DNA from: Lentzea nigeriaca
GTDB taxonomy: Bacteria > Actinomycetota > Actinomycetes > Mycobacteriales > Pseudonocardiaceae
DNA: 64,000 nucleotides
Assembly: GCF_016907955.1 (NCBI RefSeq)
Contig: NZ_JAFBCX010000001.1
Coordinates: 310,001 to 374,000 of the forward strand
Reading direction: 5' to 3'
The position numbers and the translations under genes are program-made. The notes below the pieces were generated by a model that was not told where the DNA came from, did no database searches, and saw only the letters and a list, made by a program, of their open reading frames with translations. Shown piece by piece: positions 36,462 through 44,791 of this stretch. The number at the start of each line of letters is the position of its first letter. The stretch's first letter is position 1.

Positions 36462-37152
36462 GTCCCCTGTCGCGCTGGTCACCGGCTCGAACCGGGGCAG
36501 CGGGCGTGCCATCGCCGCGCGGCTGCACGAGCGCGGGTACCGGGTTTTCTCGTTGAACCGCACGGTGTCCGGAGAGGACTGGCTGGGTGAGCGGGAGTGT
36601 GACCTCGAGAGCCCGGCGTCGCTCGCGTCCGGGGTGGCCGGGGTGCTGGCCGATGCCGGCCGGCTGGACGTGGTGATCGCCAACGCCGTGGACCGCGTGC
36701 TGGAGCCGATCGAGAAGATGTCCGAAGCAGACTGGGACCGGCAGCTGGAGATCAACCTGTCCTCGGTGTTCCGGCTGGTGAAGCACGTGCTGCCGGCCTT
36801 GCGCCGATCCCGCGGGCTGTTCCTGGTCATGGGCAGCCACGCGGGGTCGCGCTACTTCGAGGGCGGGGCCGCGTACTCCGCCACCAAGGCCGCGCTCAAG
36901 GCGTTGGTGGAGACGCTGTTGCTGGAGGAGCGCAACAACGGTGTCCGGGCGTGCCTGGTGGCTCCCGGGGCGATCTCGAACCTCGACGGTGACGAAGCGC
37001 CGACCAAGGTCAGCGTCGAATCCGTCGGCACGTGCGTGGCGAGCATCGTCGCGGACTGGCCTGCCGATCTGGTGGTGGGGGAGCTGGAGTTCCGTCCCGC
37101 GCTGATGCCGGAGCCGCCGGTGACCGGCATCGACCGTCTGCTGCACGTCTGA
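36451..37152 (+). CDS. cofA: CofA-like SDR (8-ketocoformycin phosphate reductase)
   Basis: 233 residues, short-chain dehydrogenase: nucleotide motif TGSNRGSGRAIA, catalytic Ser region MGSHAG, and AYSATKAALKAL (Tyr/Lys). It starts inside the cofB frame and its stop overlaps the start of the HAD gene (TGATG), so cofB, cofA and HAD are translationally coupled. CofA in the known pathway reduces the 8-keto group of the CofB product with NADPH to give coformycin 5'-phosphate. The assignment rests on family and gene order. Confidence 0.8.
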   Translation: MGSESPVALVTGSNRGSGRAIAARLHERGYRVFSLNRTVSGEDWLGERECDLESPASLASGVAGVLADAGRLDVVIANAVDRVLEPIEKMSEADWDRQLEINLSSVFRLVKHVLPALRRSRGLFLVMGSHAGSRYFEGGAAYSATKAALKALVETLLLEERNNGVRACLVAPGAISNLDGDEAPTKVSVESVGTCVASIVADWPADLVVGELEFRPALMPEPPVTGIDRLLHV

Positions 37153-37934
37153 TGTTCTTCGTCGCCACCGATCTCGACGGCACGCTGCTCACCAGCGACC
37201 GGCTGGTCACCGAACGGGCGAAGAGCGCGCTGAAGAAGGTGCGCTCGTCCGGTGGCGTGGTCGTGCTGGTCACCGCGCGGCCGTTGCGCGACGCGATCGC
37301 GATCGGCCAGGAGGTCGCGGCGGACTTCCTGGTGTGCTCGGGCGGTGCGGTCCTGTACGACCCGGTGCGCGGCGAGCTGGTCCACGCGACGACCCTCGGC
37401 GCGCGCCGGGCGACGGACCTCATGGCGTTGCTGCGCCAGACGTTTCCCGGTATCCGGCTGGGCGTCGACCACCTGGACCGGTGCGACCTCGACCCCGGTT
37501 TCCACGTGGGTGCGCCGGGCGTCGCGGACCGGCACGCGCCGCAGCCGTTGCGGCACATCGCCGAACCGGCGGTGAAGCTGATCGCCCAGTCCGACGAGCT
37601 GCCGGTCGACCGGCTGGCGCAGGCGATCAGGGCGCTGGCCGGGCCGTCGTACTCGGTGGCCGTGCCGTGCAGCTTCTTCGTCGACGTGCTGCCCGCCGGA
37701 GTGCACAAGGCCGCCGGGCTCGCCGAGTTGCGCGGACGGCACGACCGCGTTCTGCGGTCGGTCGCGTTCGGCGACATGCCGTCGGACCTGCCGATGTTGC
37801 GGTGGGCGGACATCGCCGTCGCCACGGCGAACGCCCATCCCGCCGTGCTGGCGGTGTGCGACCACGTCACCGCGCATCACGACGCCGACGGCGTCGCCGT
37901 CTTCCTGGAAAGCCTGATCAGCACTGGGGGATGA
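37152..37934 (+). CDS. Cof-type HAD phosphatase, probable coformycin 5'-phosphate phosphatase
   Basis: 260 residues of the HAD superfamily with a type IIB cap: motif I DLDGTLLTS at residues 7-15, LVTARP as motif II, a Lys around PAVKLIAQ and motif IV FGDMPSDLPML. Start ATG 37152 overlaps the cofA stop. Dephosphorylation is the known last step to coformycin, and this is the phosphatase inside the coformycin block, whereas a different HAD at 44792 sits with the formycin genes. Confidence 0.82.
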   Translation: MFFVATDLDGTLLTSDRLVTERAKSALKKVRSSGGVVVLVTARPLRDAIAIGQEVAADFLVCSGGAVLYDPVRGELVHATTLGARRATDLMALLRQTFPGIRLGVDHLDRCDLDPGFHVGAPGVADRHAPQPLRHIAEPAVKLIAQSDELPVDRLAQAIRALAGPSYSVAVPCSFFVDVLPAGVHKAAGLAELRGRHDRVLRSVAFGDMPSDLPMLRWADIAVATANAHPAVLAVCDHVTAHHDADGVAVFLESLISTGG

Positions 37935-37938
37935 GAAG

Positions 37939-38805
37939 ATGGTCACTCTCGCGCTACCCACCGGATCGTTGCAGGAGCCGACGCTGCGCCTGTTCGAGGC
38001 GGCGGGTCTGACCGTGCGCCGCTCGTCACCGCGGGCGTTGCGCGCCCGCATCGACTTTCCCGGCATCGACGGGGTGGTGTTCGGCAAACCCCGAGAGATT
38101 CCGGGTTTCGTCGCCGACGGCACCTTCGACCTCGGCCTGACCGGCACGGACTGGATCGAGGAAAGCGGCACGAAAGTCGAGGTGGTGCACGAGTTCCCGT
38201 ACTCGAAGACCACCGGCACCGGCTGGCGGGTCGTGCTCGCCGTGCCGCTGGACCACCCCGCGCGGACCGCGGCGGAACTGCCCGCCGGCATCCGCGTCGC
38301 CTCGGAGTACCCCGCCATCGCGCGGCGCTACTTCGAGGAGGAGCTGGGGCAGGACGCGCGGATCGTGCACTCGTACGGGTCGACGGAGGCGAAGGTGCCC
38401 GATCTCGCGGACGCGGTGCTGGAGGTCGTGGAGACCGGGGCGTCGTTGCGGCACAACGATCTGCGTGAGCTGGTGACCGTGCGGCACTGCGGGGTGCAGC
38501 TCGTCGCGGGCACGCAGGCGTGGGCGGACCCGGCCGTGCGTGCCGTGGCGGAGAAGGTCGCGATGCTGCTCGAGTCCGCACGGGCGGCGACGGAGAACGC
38601 GCTGCTGACCGTGGTGACGCCCGCCGACCGCTGGGACGAGGTGCGGCCGGAGCTGCCGCGGTGCTGGTGGCTGCTCGGCGGCGGTGAGGGAACCGTGGTG
38701 GCGCAGGCGACCTGCGAGCTGCAGGGCGTCGCGGAAGCGGTCGCGCGGCTCACGGGGGCGGGCGCGGTACGGGTCGTGGAGACGCCGATGCGCAAGCTGG
38801 TCGTG
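37939..38805 (+). CDS. HisG-like ATP phosphoribosyltransferase, 3' end broken by homopolymer tract
   Basis: About 289 residues can be read, close to the full ~285-290 of long-form HisG. Motifs are LALPTGSLQEPTL at the start, LGLTGTDWIEES, and the PRPP loop VLEVVETGASLRHNDL. A C-terminal ACT-like region (LLTVVTP to the end) is present. It joins ATP and PRPP in the first histidine step. A second copy beside cofB would feed the shared histidine/coformycin branch, perhaps free of feedback control. The natural stop is lost in the G/C tract; the frame continuing to 40032 beyond it is an artefact reading the opposite strand of the next gene. Confidence 0.85.
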
Positions 38806-38882
38806 GGGGGGGGGGGGCGGGCGGGGGGGGGGGGGGGGGGGGGCGCCCCCCCCGCGGGCCCCCCCCCCCCCCCCCCCCCCCC
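38805..38882. other. G/C homopolymer tract, probable assembly or sequencing artefact
   Basis: The tract is almost only G in its left half and almost only C in its right half, flanked by the complementary ends GTCGTG and CACGAC. It falls exactly between two convergent genes, where a strong GC hairpin terminator would be expected, and removes the stop of the HisG-like gene. Collapse or misreading of a hairpin is the simplest explanation. A genuine long GC hairpin is possible. Confidence 0.75.
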
Positions 38883-38889
38883 ACGACGG

Positions 38890-39894
38890 TCAGCCGCCGA
38901 GCAGTTCCTTGCGGCGCAGGTCCGCCTGCTGCCACGCCTGCGGGTTCAGCGCGCTCGGCGGCATCTCGCCATTCAGCGCCCCGAGCAGCTTCGTGGCCGC
39001 GGAGAACGCCAGCGCCGTCTTCGTCTGCACGGTGAAGTCCGCGACGTGCGCGCTGAGCACCACGTTGTCCATCGTCAGAAGCGGGCTCGCCGGGTCGAGC
39101 GGCTCGTCCTCGTACACGTCCAGCGCGGCGCCGGCGAGATGACCGCTGCGCAGCGCCCGCACCAGGGCGTCGGTGTCCACCACGCGGCCGCGCGAGGTGT
39201 TCACGAAGTACGCGCCCCGCTTCATCGCGGCGAAGTTCTCGTCACCGAACATGTGCTCGGTCTCGTCGTTGAGCTCGGGGTGGCAGGTGACGAAGTCGCA
39301 CTGCGCCAGCATTTCCTTGAGGTCGTCGACCTTGGTCGCGCCGTGCTCCGCCATGACCTCCGCGCTGACGTACGGGTCGTAGCCGAGCACCTTCATGCCG
39401 AAGCCGCGCGACGCGCGGTGCGCCATGTTGCTGCCCACGTTGCCGATTCCGATGATGCCGAGCGTGCTGTCCACCAGCTCCACCCGGTGCGTGGTGAGCC
39501 TGCGTTCCCAGGCGCCTTCGATGCCGTGCCGCGCCACGGCCGTGAGGTCGCGGCTCACCGAGATCATCAGGCCCAGGGCGTGCTCGGACACCGGGCGGCC
39601 GCCGAGGCCGGGGTTGTTCGCGACCACGACACCGGCCTCGGTCGCGGCGGGGATGTCGATGTTGTCCGTACCGCGACCGCTGGACAGCACGGCGACGAGT
39701 TTCGGTGCCGCGGCGAGGACTTCCGCGGTGATCTGCGCCGGGTACTTGGCGATCAGGCCGTGTGCGGAGGCCAGCGCCCCGGTCAGTGCCGCGGAATCGT
39801 CCGGGTCGACCCGCACGACTTCGGCGTGCTGGGCGATGTGGTCTTCCGCGGCGGGGTCGTAGAGCGAGCCGAGAAGGACGACGGTAGGTCGCAT
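38890..39894 (-). CDS. D-isomer-specific 2-hydroxyacid dehydrogenase (SerA/PdxB superfamily)
   Basis: 334 residues. NAD motif GIIGIGNVGSNMAHRAS lies near residue 145. The catalytic Arg is in NTSRGRVVD, Glu in VYEDEPLDP and His in LSAHVAD. GGAGG lies upstream of ATG 39894. It is convergent with the coformycin hisG and divergent from the Rieske gene. Possible roles are (a) oxidation of D-erythronate 4-phosphate, the coproduct of CofB, as PdxB does in vitamin B6 synthesis, or (b) a hydroxy-acid step toward the pyrazole. Neither is proven; SerA-like 3-phosphoglycerate oxidation is a third option. Confidence 0.85.
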   Translation of the reverse strand: MRPTVVLLGSLYDPAAEDHIAQHAEVVRVDPDDSAALTGALASAHGLIAKYPAQITAEVLAAAPKLVAVLSSGRGTDNIDIPAATEAGVVVANNPGLGGRPVSEHALGLMISVSRDLTAVARHGIEGAWERRLTTHRVELVDSTLGIIGIGNVGSNMAHRASRGFGMKVLGYDPYVSAEVMAEHGATKVDDLKEMLAQCDFVTCHPELNDETEHMFGDENFAAMKRGAYFVNTSRGRVVDTDALVRALRSGHLAGAALDVYEDEPLDPASPLLTMDNVVLSAHVADFTVQTKTALAFSAATKLLGALNGEMPPSALNPQAWQQADLRRKELLGG

Positions 39895-40044
39895 GTGCGG
39901 TGGCCTCCGGGAGAAAGTTCTTGTGGTGCAACGCCGTTCAGGGTTGCGAAGCTCGGCCGTGCGCACAAGAGGGTGCAAAGGTGTTGTCCTGGCCCGGTTT
40001 CTGTCATGGTTGCGCGTAGTCCACTGCGGTGAGGAAGGTTTTCG
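39895..40044. promoter_or_regulatory. Divergent promoter region
   Basis: This 150-base region separates the divergent dehydrogenase and Rieske genes. It carries a 7-bp inverted repeat TCTTGTG (39919-39925) / CACAAGA (39964-39970) and a repeated GGTGCAA beside each arm. It may bind the cluster regulator. No clear -35/-10 set is seen. Confidence 0.3.
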
Positions 40045-41268
40045 ATGGCCACCAAGTCCATGAACGAGACTCTGACTCGAGTCGGCAGGGGAACGCCGAT
40101 GGGCGAGCTGCTGCGCGAGTACTGGATGCCGGTGATGCGGTCCGAGCGCGTCGTCGCGGGTGGTGAGCCCGTCGCCGTCGAGCTGCTCGGCGACCGGTAC
40201 GTGATCTTCCGCGGCGACGACGGCACGGTTGCCTGCTTCGACGAGGCGTGCCCGCACCGCGGCGCGTCGCTCGCCTTGGCGCGCAACGAGGACTGCGCGC
40301 TGCGCTGCATCTACCACGGCTGGAAGTTCACCACGGACGGCCGCACCGTCGAGACGCCCTCCGAGCCGGAGGACGGCGGCCGGTTCGCGTCGAAGGTGAA
40401 GCTCAACCACCACCCCGTCGTGGACGCGGGCGGCGTGATCTGGGTCTGGGTGGGAGGGACCGGTCGTGAGCCGAACCCGTTCCCGCGCTTCGCCTTCACC
40501 GACCTGCCGTCCTCCCACGTGTTCGGCATCGTGGCGATCCTCGAGTGCAACTGGATGCAGGGGCTCGAAGCGGACATCGACTCAGCGCACGTGTCGCTGC
40601 TGCACGAGACCGAGGCCGCGAAGGGTCCGCTGAAGGACCTGCTCGACGACCGCGCACCGCGCGACGAGATCGACAGGACCTCGTGGGGCATCCGGTACGC
40701 CGCCATCCGCCAACTGTCTACAGGGGACAGTCTGGTGCGGGTGAAGCCGATGGTCATGCCCTGGTACACCATCGTGCCGGAGCTGCCCAACGGCGACCGC
40801 CTCTGGCACGCGTGGGTGCCGATCAACGACCATCGCACCATCTTCTGGTACCTCTGGTACAACGAGGACCAGCCGGTCGACCCCGGCTACTTCGCCGACC
40901 AGTTCGGCCTCGACCTCGAGAACATGAACAAGGACAACTTCCGCGAGGGCTACTCGCGGGACAACATGTGGGGTCAGGACCGCGCGGCGATGCGCGCCGG
41001 CACCAGTTTCTCCGGTATCACCGGCCTCGCCGCACAGGACATCGCGGTGCAGGAGAGCATGGGCGCGATCGTGGACCGCTCCATCGAGAACCCCGGCAAG
41101 AGCGACACCGGTATCGTCCGGGCACGCCACTTCCTGCTCGACGCGATCAAGGACAAGGCGGAGGGCCGCGTGCCGGCCGGGCTCGGTGCGGACATCGACT
41201 ACCGCAAGATCGCGTCGGCGAACGTCGTGGTGAGCCAAGGGGACGACTGGCGCCACCTGGTGGTGTAG
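40045..41268 (+). CDS. Rieske non-heme iron oxygenase
   Basis: 407 residues, phthalate-dioxygenase-like oxygenase component. The [2Fe-2S] Rieske ligands are Cys69-His71 (CPHRG) and Cys88-His91 (CIYHG). The mononuclear iron site is in the GLEADIDSAHVSLLH stretch, with His182 and His187 as ligands. No ferredoxin or reductase gene is adjacent, so electrons come from elsewhere. In the cluster it could oxidise or aromatise a pyrazoline or hydroxylate the ring. It is upstream of forA in the same direction. Confidence 0.87.
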   Translation: MATKSMNETLTRVGRGTPMGELLREYWMPVMRSERVVAGGEPVAVELLGDRYVIFRGDDGTVACFDEACPHRGASLALARNEDCALRCIYHGWKFTTDGRTVETPSEPEDGGRFASKVKLNHHPVVDAGGVIWVWVGGTGREPNPFPRFAFTDLPSSHVFGIVAILECNWMQGLEADIDSAHVSLLHETEAAKGPLKDLLDDRAPRDEIDRTSWGIRYAAIRQLSTGDSLVRVKPMVMPWYTIVPELPNGDRLWHAWVPINDHRTIFWYLWYNEDQPVDPGYFADQFGLDLENMNKDNFREGYSRDNMWGQDRAAMRAGTSFSGITGLAAQDIAVQESMGAIVDRSIENPGKSDTGIVRARHFLLDAIKDKAEGRVPAGLGADIDYRKIASANVVVSQGDDWRHLVV

Positions 41269-41298
41269 CGCCTGCGCAGTGAGGGGAGAACTGAGATC

Positions 41299-42579
41299 GT
41301 GCTTTCTGCCGTGGTGGGCCTCAACTGGGGCGACGAGGGCAAGGGCAAGATGGTCGACGCGATCACCGGTGACGTCGACTACGTCGTGAGGTACCACGGC
41401 GGCGGCAACGCGGGGCACACCGTCGTCGTCGACGAGGGCAAGTTCAGCCTGCACAACCTGCCCAGCAGCGTGTTCCGGCCCGGTGTGGTGAGCGTGCTCG
41501 GGCCGGGCATGGTGGTCGACGTGGAGAACTTCGTCGCCGAGGTGGAGTTCGTCGCCGCGAACGGGGCCGACCCGGCGCGGATCCTGGTCGCCGACACCGC
41601 GTCGGTGTGCTTCCCGTTCCACCGCGACCTGGACGCGGCCGAGGAGATCAGGCTGGGCAAGGCCGGCTACGGCTCGACGCGGATGGGCATCTCGCCCGGC
41701 TACGGCGACCGCGTGATGAAGAAGACCCTGCTGGTGCGGGAGCTCTTCGACACCGAGCACCTCGACGCGCGGCTCGCGTCCGTGCTCGACTGGGCCAACG
41801 CGAGGCTGACGACGATCTACGGTGCCACCGAGATCAGGTTCGACGACGTGCGGGAGTGGGTGGACAAGCTCACCGACCGGCTGCGCCCGCACGTGGTGGA
41901 CGTGACGTCGTTGCTGCGCGAGGCGTTCGACGAGGGCAAGCACGTCCTCGCCGAGGGTCAGCTCGGCGCGTTGAAGGACATCTACTTCGGCATCTACCCG
42001 TTCACCACCTCGTCCACCTGTCTCGCGGCGCACGCGCCGGTCGGCATGGGCGTGCCGTGGGCGAAGCTGGACCGGGTGATCGGCGTGTCCAAGGCGTTCT
42101 CCAGCTGCGTGGGCGCGGGGCCGTTCGTCAGCGAGTTCGACGAGGAGACCGCGGACCACCTGCGGGAGAAGTGGGGCGAGTACGGCGCGACGACGAACCG
42201 CCCGCGCCGGCTCGGCGCGTTCGACGGCGTGGCCACCGCGTACGGCGTGCTGATGCAGGGCGCGGACGAGGTGGCGCTGACGAACCTGGACCAGCTCACC
42301 GGCATCGGCGACCTGAAGATCTGCGTCGCCTACGAGTGCGACGGCGTGCGCACGTCGTCGTTCAGCTCCGACCCCAACGTGCTGGAGCGCTCGACGCCGG
42401 TCTACGAGACCTTGCCGGGCTGGAACGACGACATCACCGGGGTGCGCTCGTACGACGAGCTGCCCGCCGCCGCACGCGCCTATGTGGAACGGATCGAGCA
42501 GCTGCTGGGCGCGCCGGTGCGGTACGTGTCCGTCGGCGCGCACCGCGACGCACTCATCGACAGGGGAAAGGATCTGTGA
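41299..42579 (+). CDS. forA: Adenylosuccinate synthetase homologue (ForA-like)
   Basis: 426 residues, full PurA length, with the P-loop GDEGKGK at 11-17 and the GAGPFVSEFDEE, GEYGATTNRPRRLG blocks. GTG start behind GAGGGGAGAAC. It lies beside a PurH-like gene and in the same region as second PurB and PurC genes, not in a purine operon. In S. kaniharaensis ForA and ForB convert formycin B 5'-phosphate to formycin A 5'-phosphate by aspartate addition and fumarate loss. I infer the same step here. The housekeeping purA must be elsewhere. Confidence 0.85.
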   Translation: MLSAVVGLNWGDEGKGKMVDAITGDVDYVVRYHGGGNAGHTVVVDEGKFSLHNLPSSVFRPGVVSVLGPGMVVDVENFVAEVEFVAANGADPARILVADTASVCFPFHRDLDAAEEIRLGKAGYGSTRMGISPGYGDRVMKKTLLVRELFDTEHLDARLASVLDWANARLTTIYGATEIRFDDVREWVDKLTDRLRPHVVDVTSLLREAFDEGKHVLAEGQLGALKDIYFGIYPFTTSSTCLAAHAPVGMGVPWAKLDRVIGVSKAFSSCVGAGPFVSEFDEETADHLREKWGEYGATTNRPRRLGAFDGVATAYGVLMQGADEVALTNLDQLTGIGDLKICVAYECDGVRTSSFSSDPNVLERSTPVYETLPGWNDDITGVRSYDELPAAARAYVERIEQLLGAPVRYVSVGAHRDALIDRGKDL

Positions 42580-43157
42580 TGCTCGCCGTTCTGGGCGTCA
42601 GCGACAAGAGGAACATCGACGTGCTGGCCGGGGGCCTGCTCGACCTCGGCTGGGACGTCGTGGCCACCGAGGGCACGCACCGGCTGTGCGCCGACGCGGG
42701 ACTGAAGGTCGGCAGGGTGGCGGACCTGGCCGGAGTGCCGACGCTGCTCGGCGGCCGGGTGAAGACGCTCACGGTGTCGGTGATGGCGGGGATCCTCGCC
42801 CGTGACACCGAATCCGACGTGGAGGAGCTGGCGCGCTACGACATCACCAGGGTGGATCTCGTGGCGTGCAACTACTACCGGCTGCCCGCCGGCCCGGTGC
42901 CGTTCGCGGACTTCCGGGAGAAGGTCGACATCGGCGGGCCGGCGATGCTGCGGGCGGCAGCGAAGAACTGCGCGCACGTGGTCCCGCTGTCCGACCCGGA
43001 CGACTACGCGGGCGTGCTGGAGCAGCTCGCCGCGGGCGGCGGCACCGCCGAGTCGGTGCCGATGCCGACGCGCTTGGCGTTGGCGGCCAAGGCGTTCCGC
43101 ATCAGCGCCGACTACGAGGAGGCGGTCGCGGAGCTGTACGCGGCGGCCTCGGCCTAG
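42579..43157 (+). CDS. forH: PurH-like protein with only the IMP cyclohydrolase (MGS-like) domain (ForH-like)
   Basis: 192 residues. It covers the N-terminal MGS-like half of PurH: the family's early SDK motif (GVSDKRNIDVL), ATEGTHRLCADAG, LGGRVKTLTVSVMAGIL, NYYRLP and VDIGGPAMLRAAAKN are all present. The ~300-residue AICAR transformylase half is absent. Its ATG overlaps the forA stop (TGATG). It should close the pyrimidine ring of the pyrazolopyrimidine. The formyl group would have to come from the primary PurH or another enzyme. Confidence 0.85.
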   Translation: MLAVLGVSDKRNIDVLAGGLLDLGWDVVATEGTHRLCADAGLKVGRVADLAGVPTLLGGRVKTLTVSVMAGILARDTESDVEELARYDITRVDLVACNYYRLPAGPVPFADFREKVDIGGPAMLRAAAKNCAHVVPLSDPDDYAGVLEQLAAGGGTAESVPMPTRLALAAKAFRISADYEEAVAELYAAASA

Positions 43158-43554
43158 TAGCGTGTCGCAGCTATCTGCCGCGCTTCGATCATGCAGATCG
43201 CGCTCTCACGGCTGCCAACTGCACGGTTGGCAGCAGTCGGGGTGGTCAGCAGACGTTTGCGTCAGCGTTTCTCTACCGCCATCTCGGCAGCGACGTGCAT
43301 GAGCGCGGCCATCCGGGCTTTCGGTGACGAGCACCAGACCGCCCAGCCCCCAGCCCGGCTCAACGGAGCACAACCAAGCCGCGACGCTCTACTGGAGCCG
43401 CGGCCACCGGCTCTGCCCCGTGTCGTGGCGCCCGGTACGACACACCGGCCGCCGCGTTCTGCTGATCAGGGCGCGGCGGGCTCACGGCTACCGGCCCCCG
43501 CGCCCACAGCTGGGGCGCGGGGGCCGCGCTGTGCCGCGCGCCGCTGCGGCTGTG
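43158..43554. other. Intergenic region with hairpin, no recognised gene
   Basis: About 400 bases between convergent forH and the amidohydrolase gene. A hairpin terminator lies at 43211-43234. The remaining sequence has open frames on both strands with no recognisable product, and no insertion-sequence ends were found. Confidence 0.5.
43211..43234. terminator. Hairpin terminator after forA-forH
   Basis: A perfect 9-bp stem (43211-43219 with 43226-43234) and a 6-base loop lie 54 bases after the forH stop. Confidence 0.65.
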
Positions 43555-44718
43555 TCAGCGCGGTTCGGCCGCGACGGCGGGGCGAGGTGTCATCCTGCCC
43601 GGCATCGCGCGAACCGTCCCGGCCGTCACGACGACGGTGATCGCCGGTATGTCGCCGATGCGCATCGCGTCCGCCGCGGTGGCGGCCTGGGAGCCCGCGG
43701 GCGCCGCGAGTACCAGCAGGTCCGCTGGCGCGCCGGGACGCACCCGTCCTTCCGGCAGCCGCCACACGTCGGCCACCGTGCCGGTCGCGAGCGACCACGC
43801 CACCTGCGGCTCCAGGCCGCCGAGCGCGGTCAGCTCCAGCACCGTCTTCAGCACCGCCAGCGGCATCACACCGAACCCGGACGGCGTGTCCGAGCCGACC
43901 ACCACGCGGCGCAGCTCGTCGCGGGACGCCGCGTGCTCCACGATGCGCAGCGCCGCCTTGAGGTTGCCGGCCTGCACCACCTGCAACGCCATGTCCGTCT
44001 CGGCGAACAGCGCCTCGACCTCCGCGAACGGCAGCGCGGTCGGCCCGCCGTTCGCGTGCCCGCACACGTCCGGCCGCAACGCGAGCAACGCCTTGCCTCC
44101 CAGCGAGGCTCCGCCCGCGGCGCTCGCACCACCCGCGTGGCACATCACGGTCAGCCCGGCCTCCCGCGCCCACCGCACGTGATCGACGCCGTCCGTCGGG
44201 TCGGTGAACGCGCCGAATCCGTACTTCGCGAGCCGTACCCCGGTGGCGGCGAGCTCCTGGAAGTCCTCTTTGGACAGTGTGGGCTCGATCAGCACGGCGC
44301 CCGCCCGCACCCGCATGCCGCCGGGCCGGTACTCGCTGAAGCACCGCTGGGCCGCGATCGCGAGCGCCTTCACCCCGGCCGCGTCGCGTGGTCGTCCCGG
44401 CACGTGCACCTCGCCCGCCGACACGGTGGTCGTGATGCCGCCCTGAACGTATCCGGCGAGGTAGTCGACCGCGCGCTGCCGCGGGCTGTAGTCACCGAAC
44501 GTCACGTGCCCGTGCGAGTCGATGAGGCCCGGCGCGATGGTGCCGCCGCGCAGGTCGATCACCTCCCCGGCGGCGTCGAGCTCGTGCGCCAGCTCGCTCG
44601 CCCTTCCCGTGGCGTGGATCAGGCCGTCCCGGCAGACCACGGTGTCCGCGTCGAGCAGCGGTGCCGTGAGATCGCCGGAGAAAACGGTTGCCGCGCCGGT
44701 CAGCACGAGCGTGCCCAT
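43555..44718 (-). CDS. Amidohydrolase, enamidase/dihydroorotase-like
   Basis: 387 residues of the amidohydrolase superfamily: metal-binding DSHGHVTFGD (HxH), further ligands in VMCHAGG and CGHANGG, and the Asp of VVGSDTPSGFG. The closest layout I recall is enamidase, which hydrolyses a cyclic enamide. It has a strong GGAGG site before ATG 44718 and diverges from a HAD gene. In the cluster it could open or close a cyclic amide intermediate or act on a shunt product. An adenosine-deaminase-type role is unlikely because the deaminase motifs are missing. Confidence 0.8.
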   Translation of the reverse strand: MGTLVLTGAATVFSGDLTAPLLDADTVVCRDGLIHATGRASELAHELDAAGEVIDLRGGTIAPGLIDSHGHVTFGDYSPRQRAVDYLAGYVQGGITTTVSAGEVHVPGRPRDAAGVKALAIAAQRCFSEYRPGGMRVRAGAVLIEPTLSKEDFQELAATGVRLAKYGFGAFTDPTDGVDHVRWAREAGLTVMCHAGGASAAGGASLGGKALLALRPDVCGHANGGPTALPFAEVEALFAETDMALQVVQAGNLKAALRIVEHAASRDELRRVVVGSDTPSGFGVMPLAVLKTVLELTALGGLEPQVAWSLATGTVADVWRLPEGRVRPGAPADLLVLAAPAGSQAATAADAMRIGDIPAITVVVTAGTVRAMPGRMTPRPAVAAEPR

Positions 44719-44735
44719 GCGTCCTCCACATCGGA

Positions 44736-44758
44736 TTTCCCGCTGGTTCCAAGGGAAA
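44736..44758. promoter_or_regulatory. TTTCCC-N11-GGGAAA dyad between divergent genes
   Basis: A 6-bp perfect inverted repeat with an 11-base spacer sits centrally in the short region between the amidohydrolase and HAD genes. Its position suits an operator acting on both. The regulator is unknown. Confidence 0.4.
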
Positions 44759-44791
44759 ACTCCCTCGCACAGGTTTGATAGCATCCAGCGG

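Noticed and set aside
38806-40032. Continuation of the hisG frame for ~400 more residues
   Set aside because: It reads through a homopolymer artefact and then the opposite strand of the 2-hydroxyacid dehydrogenase.
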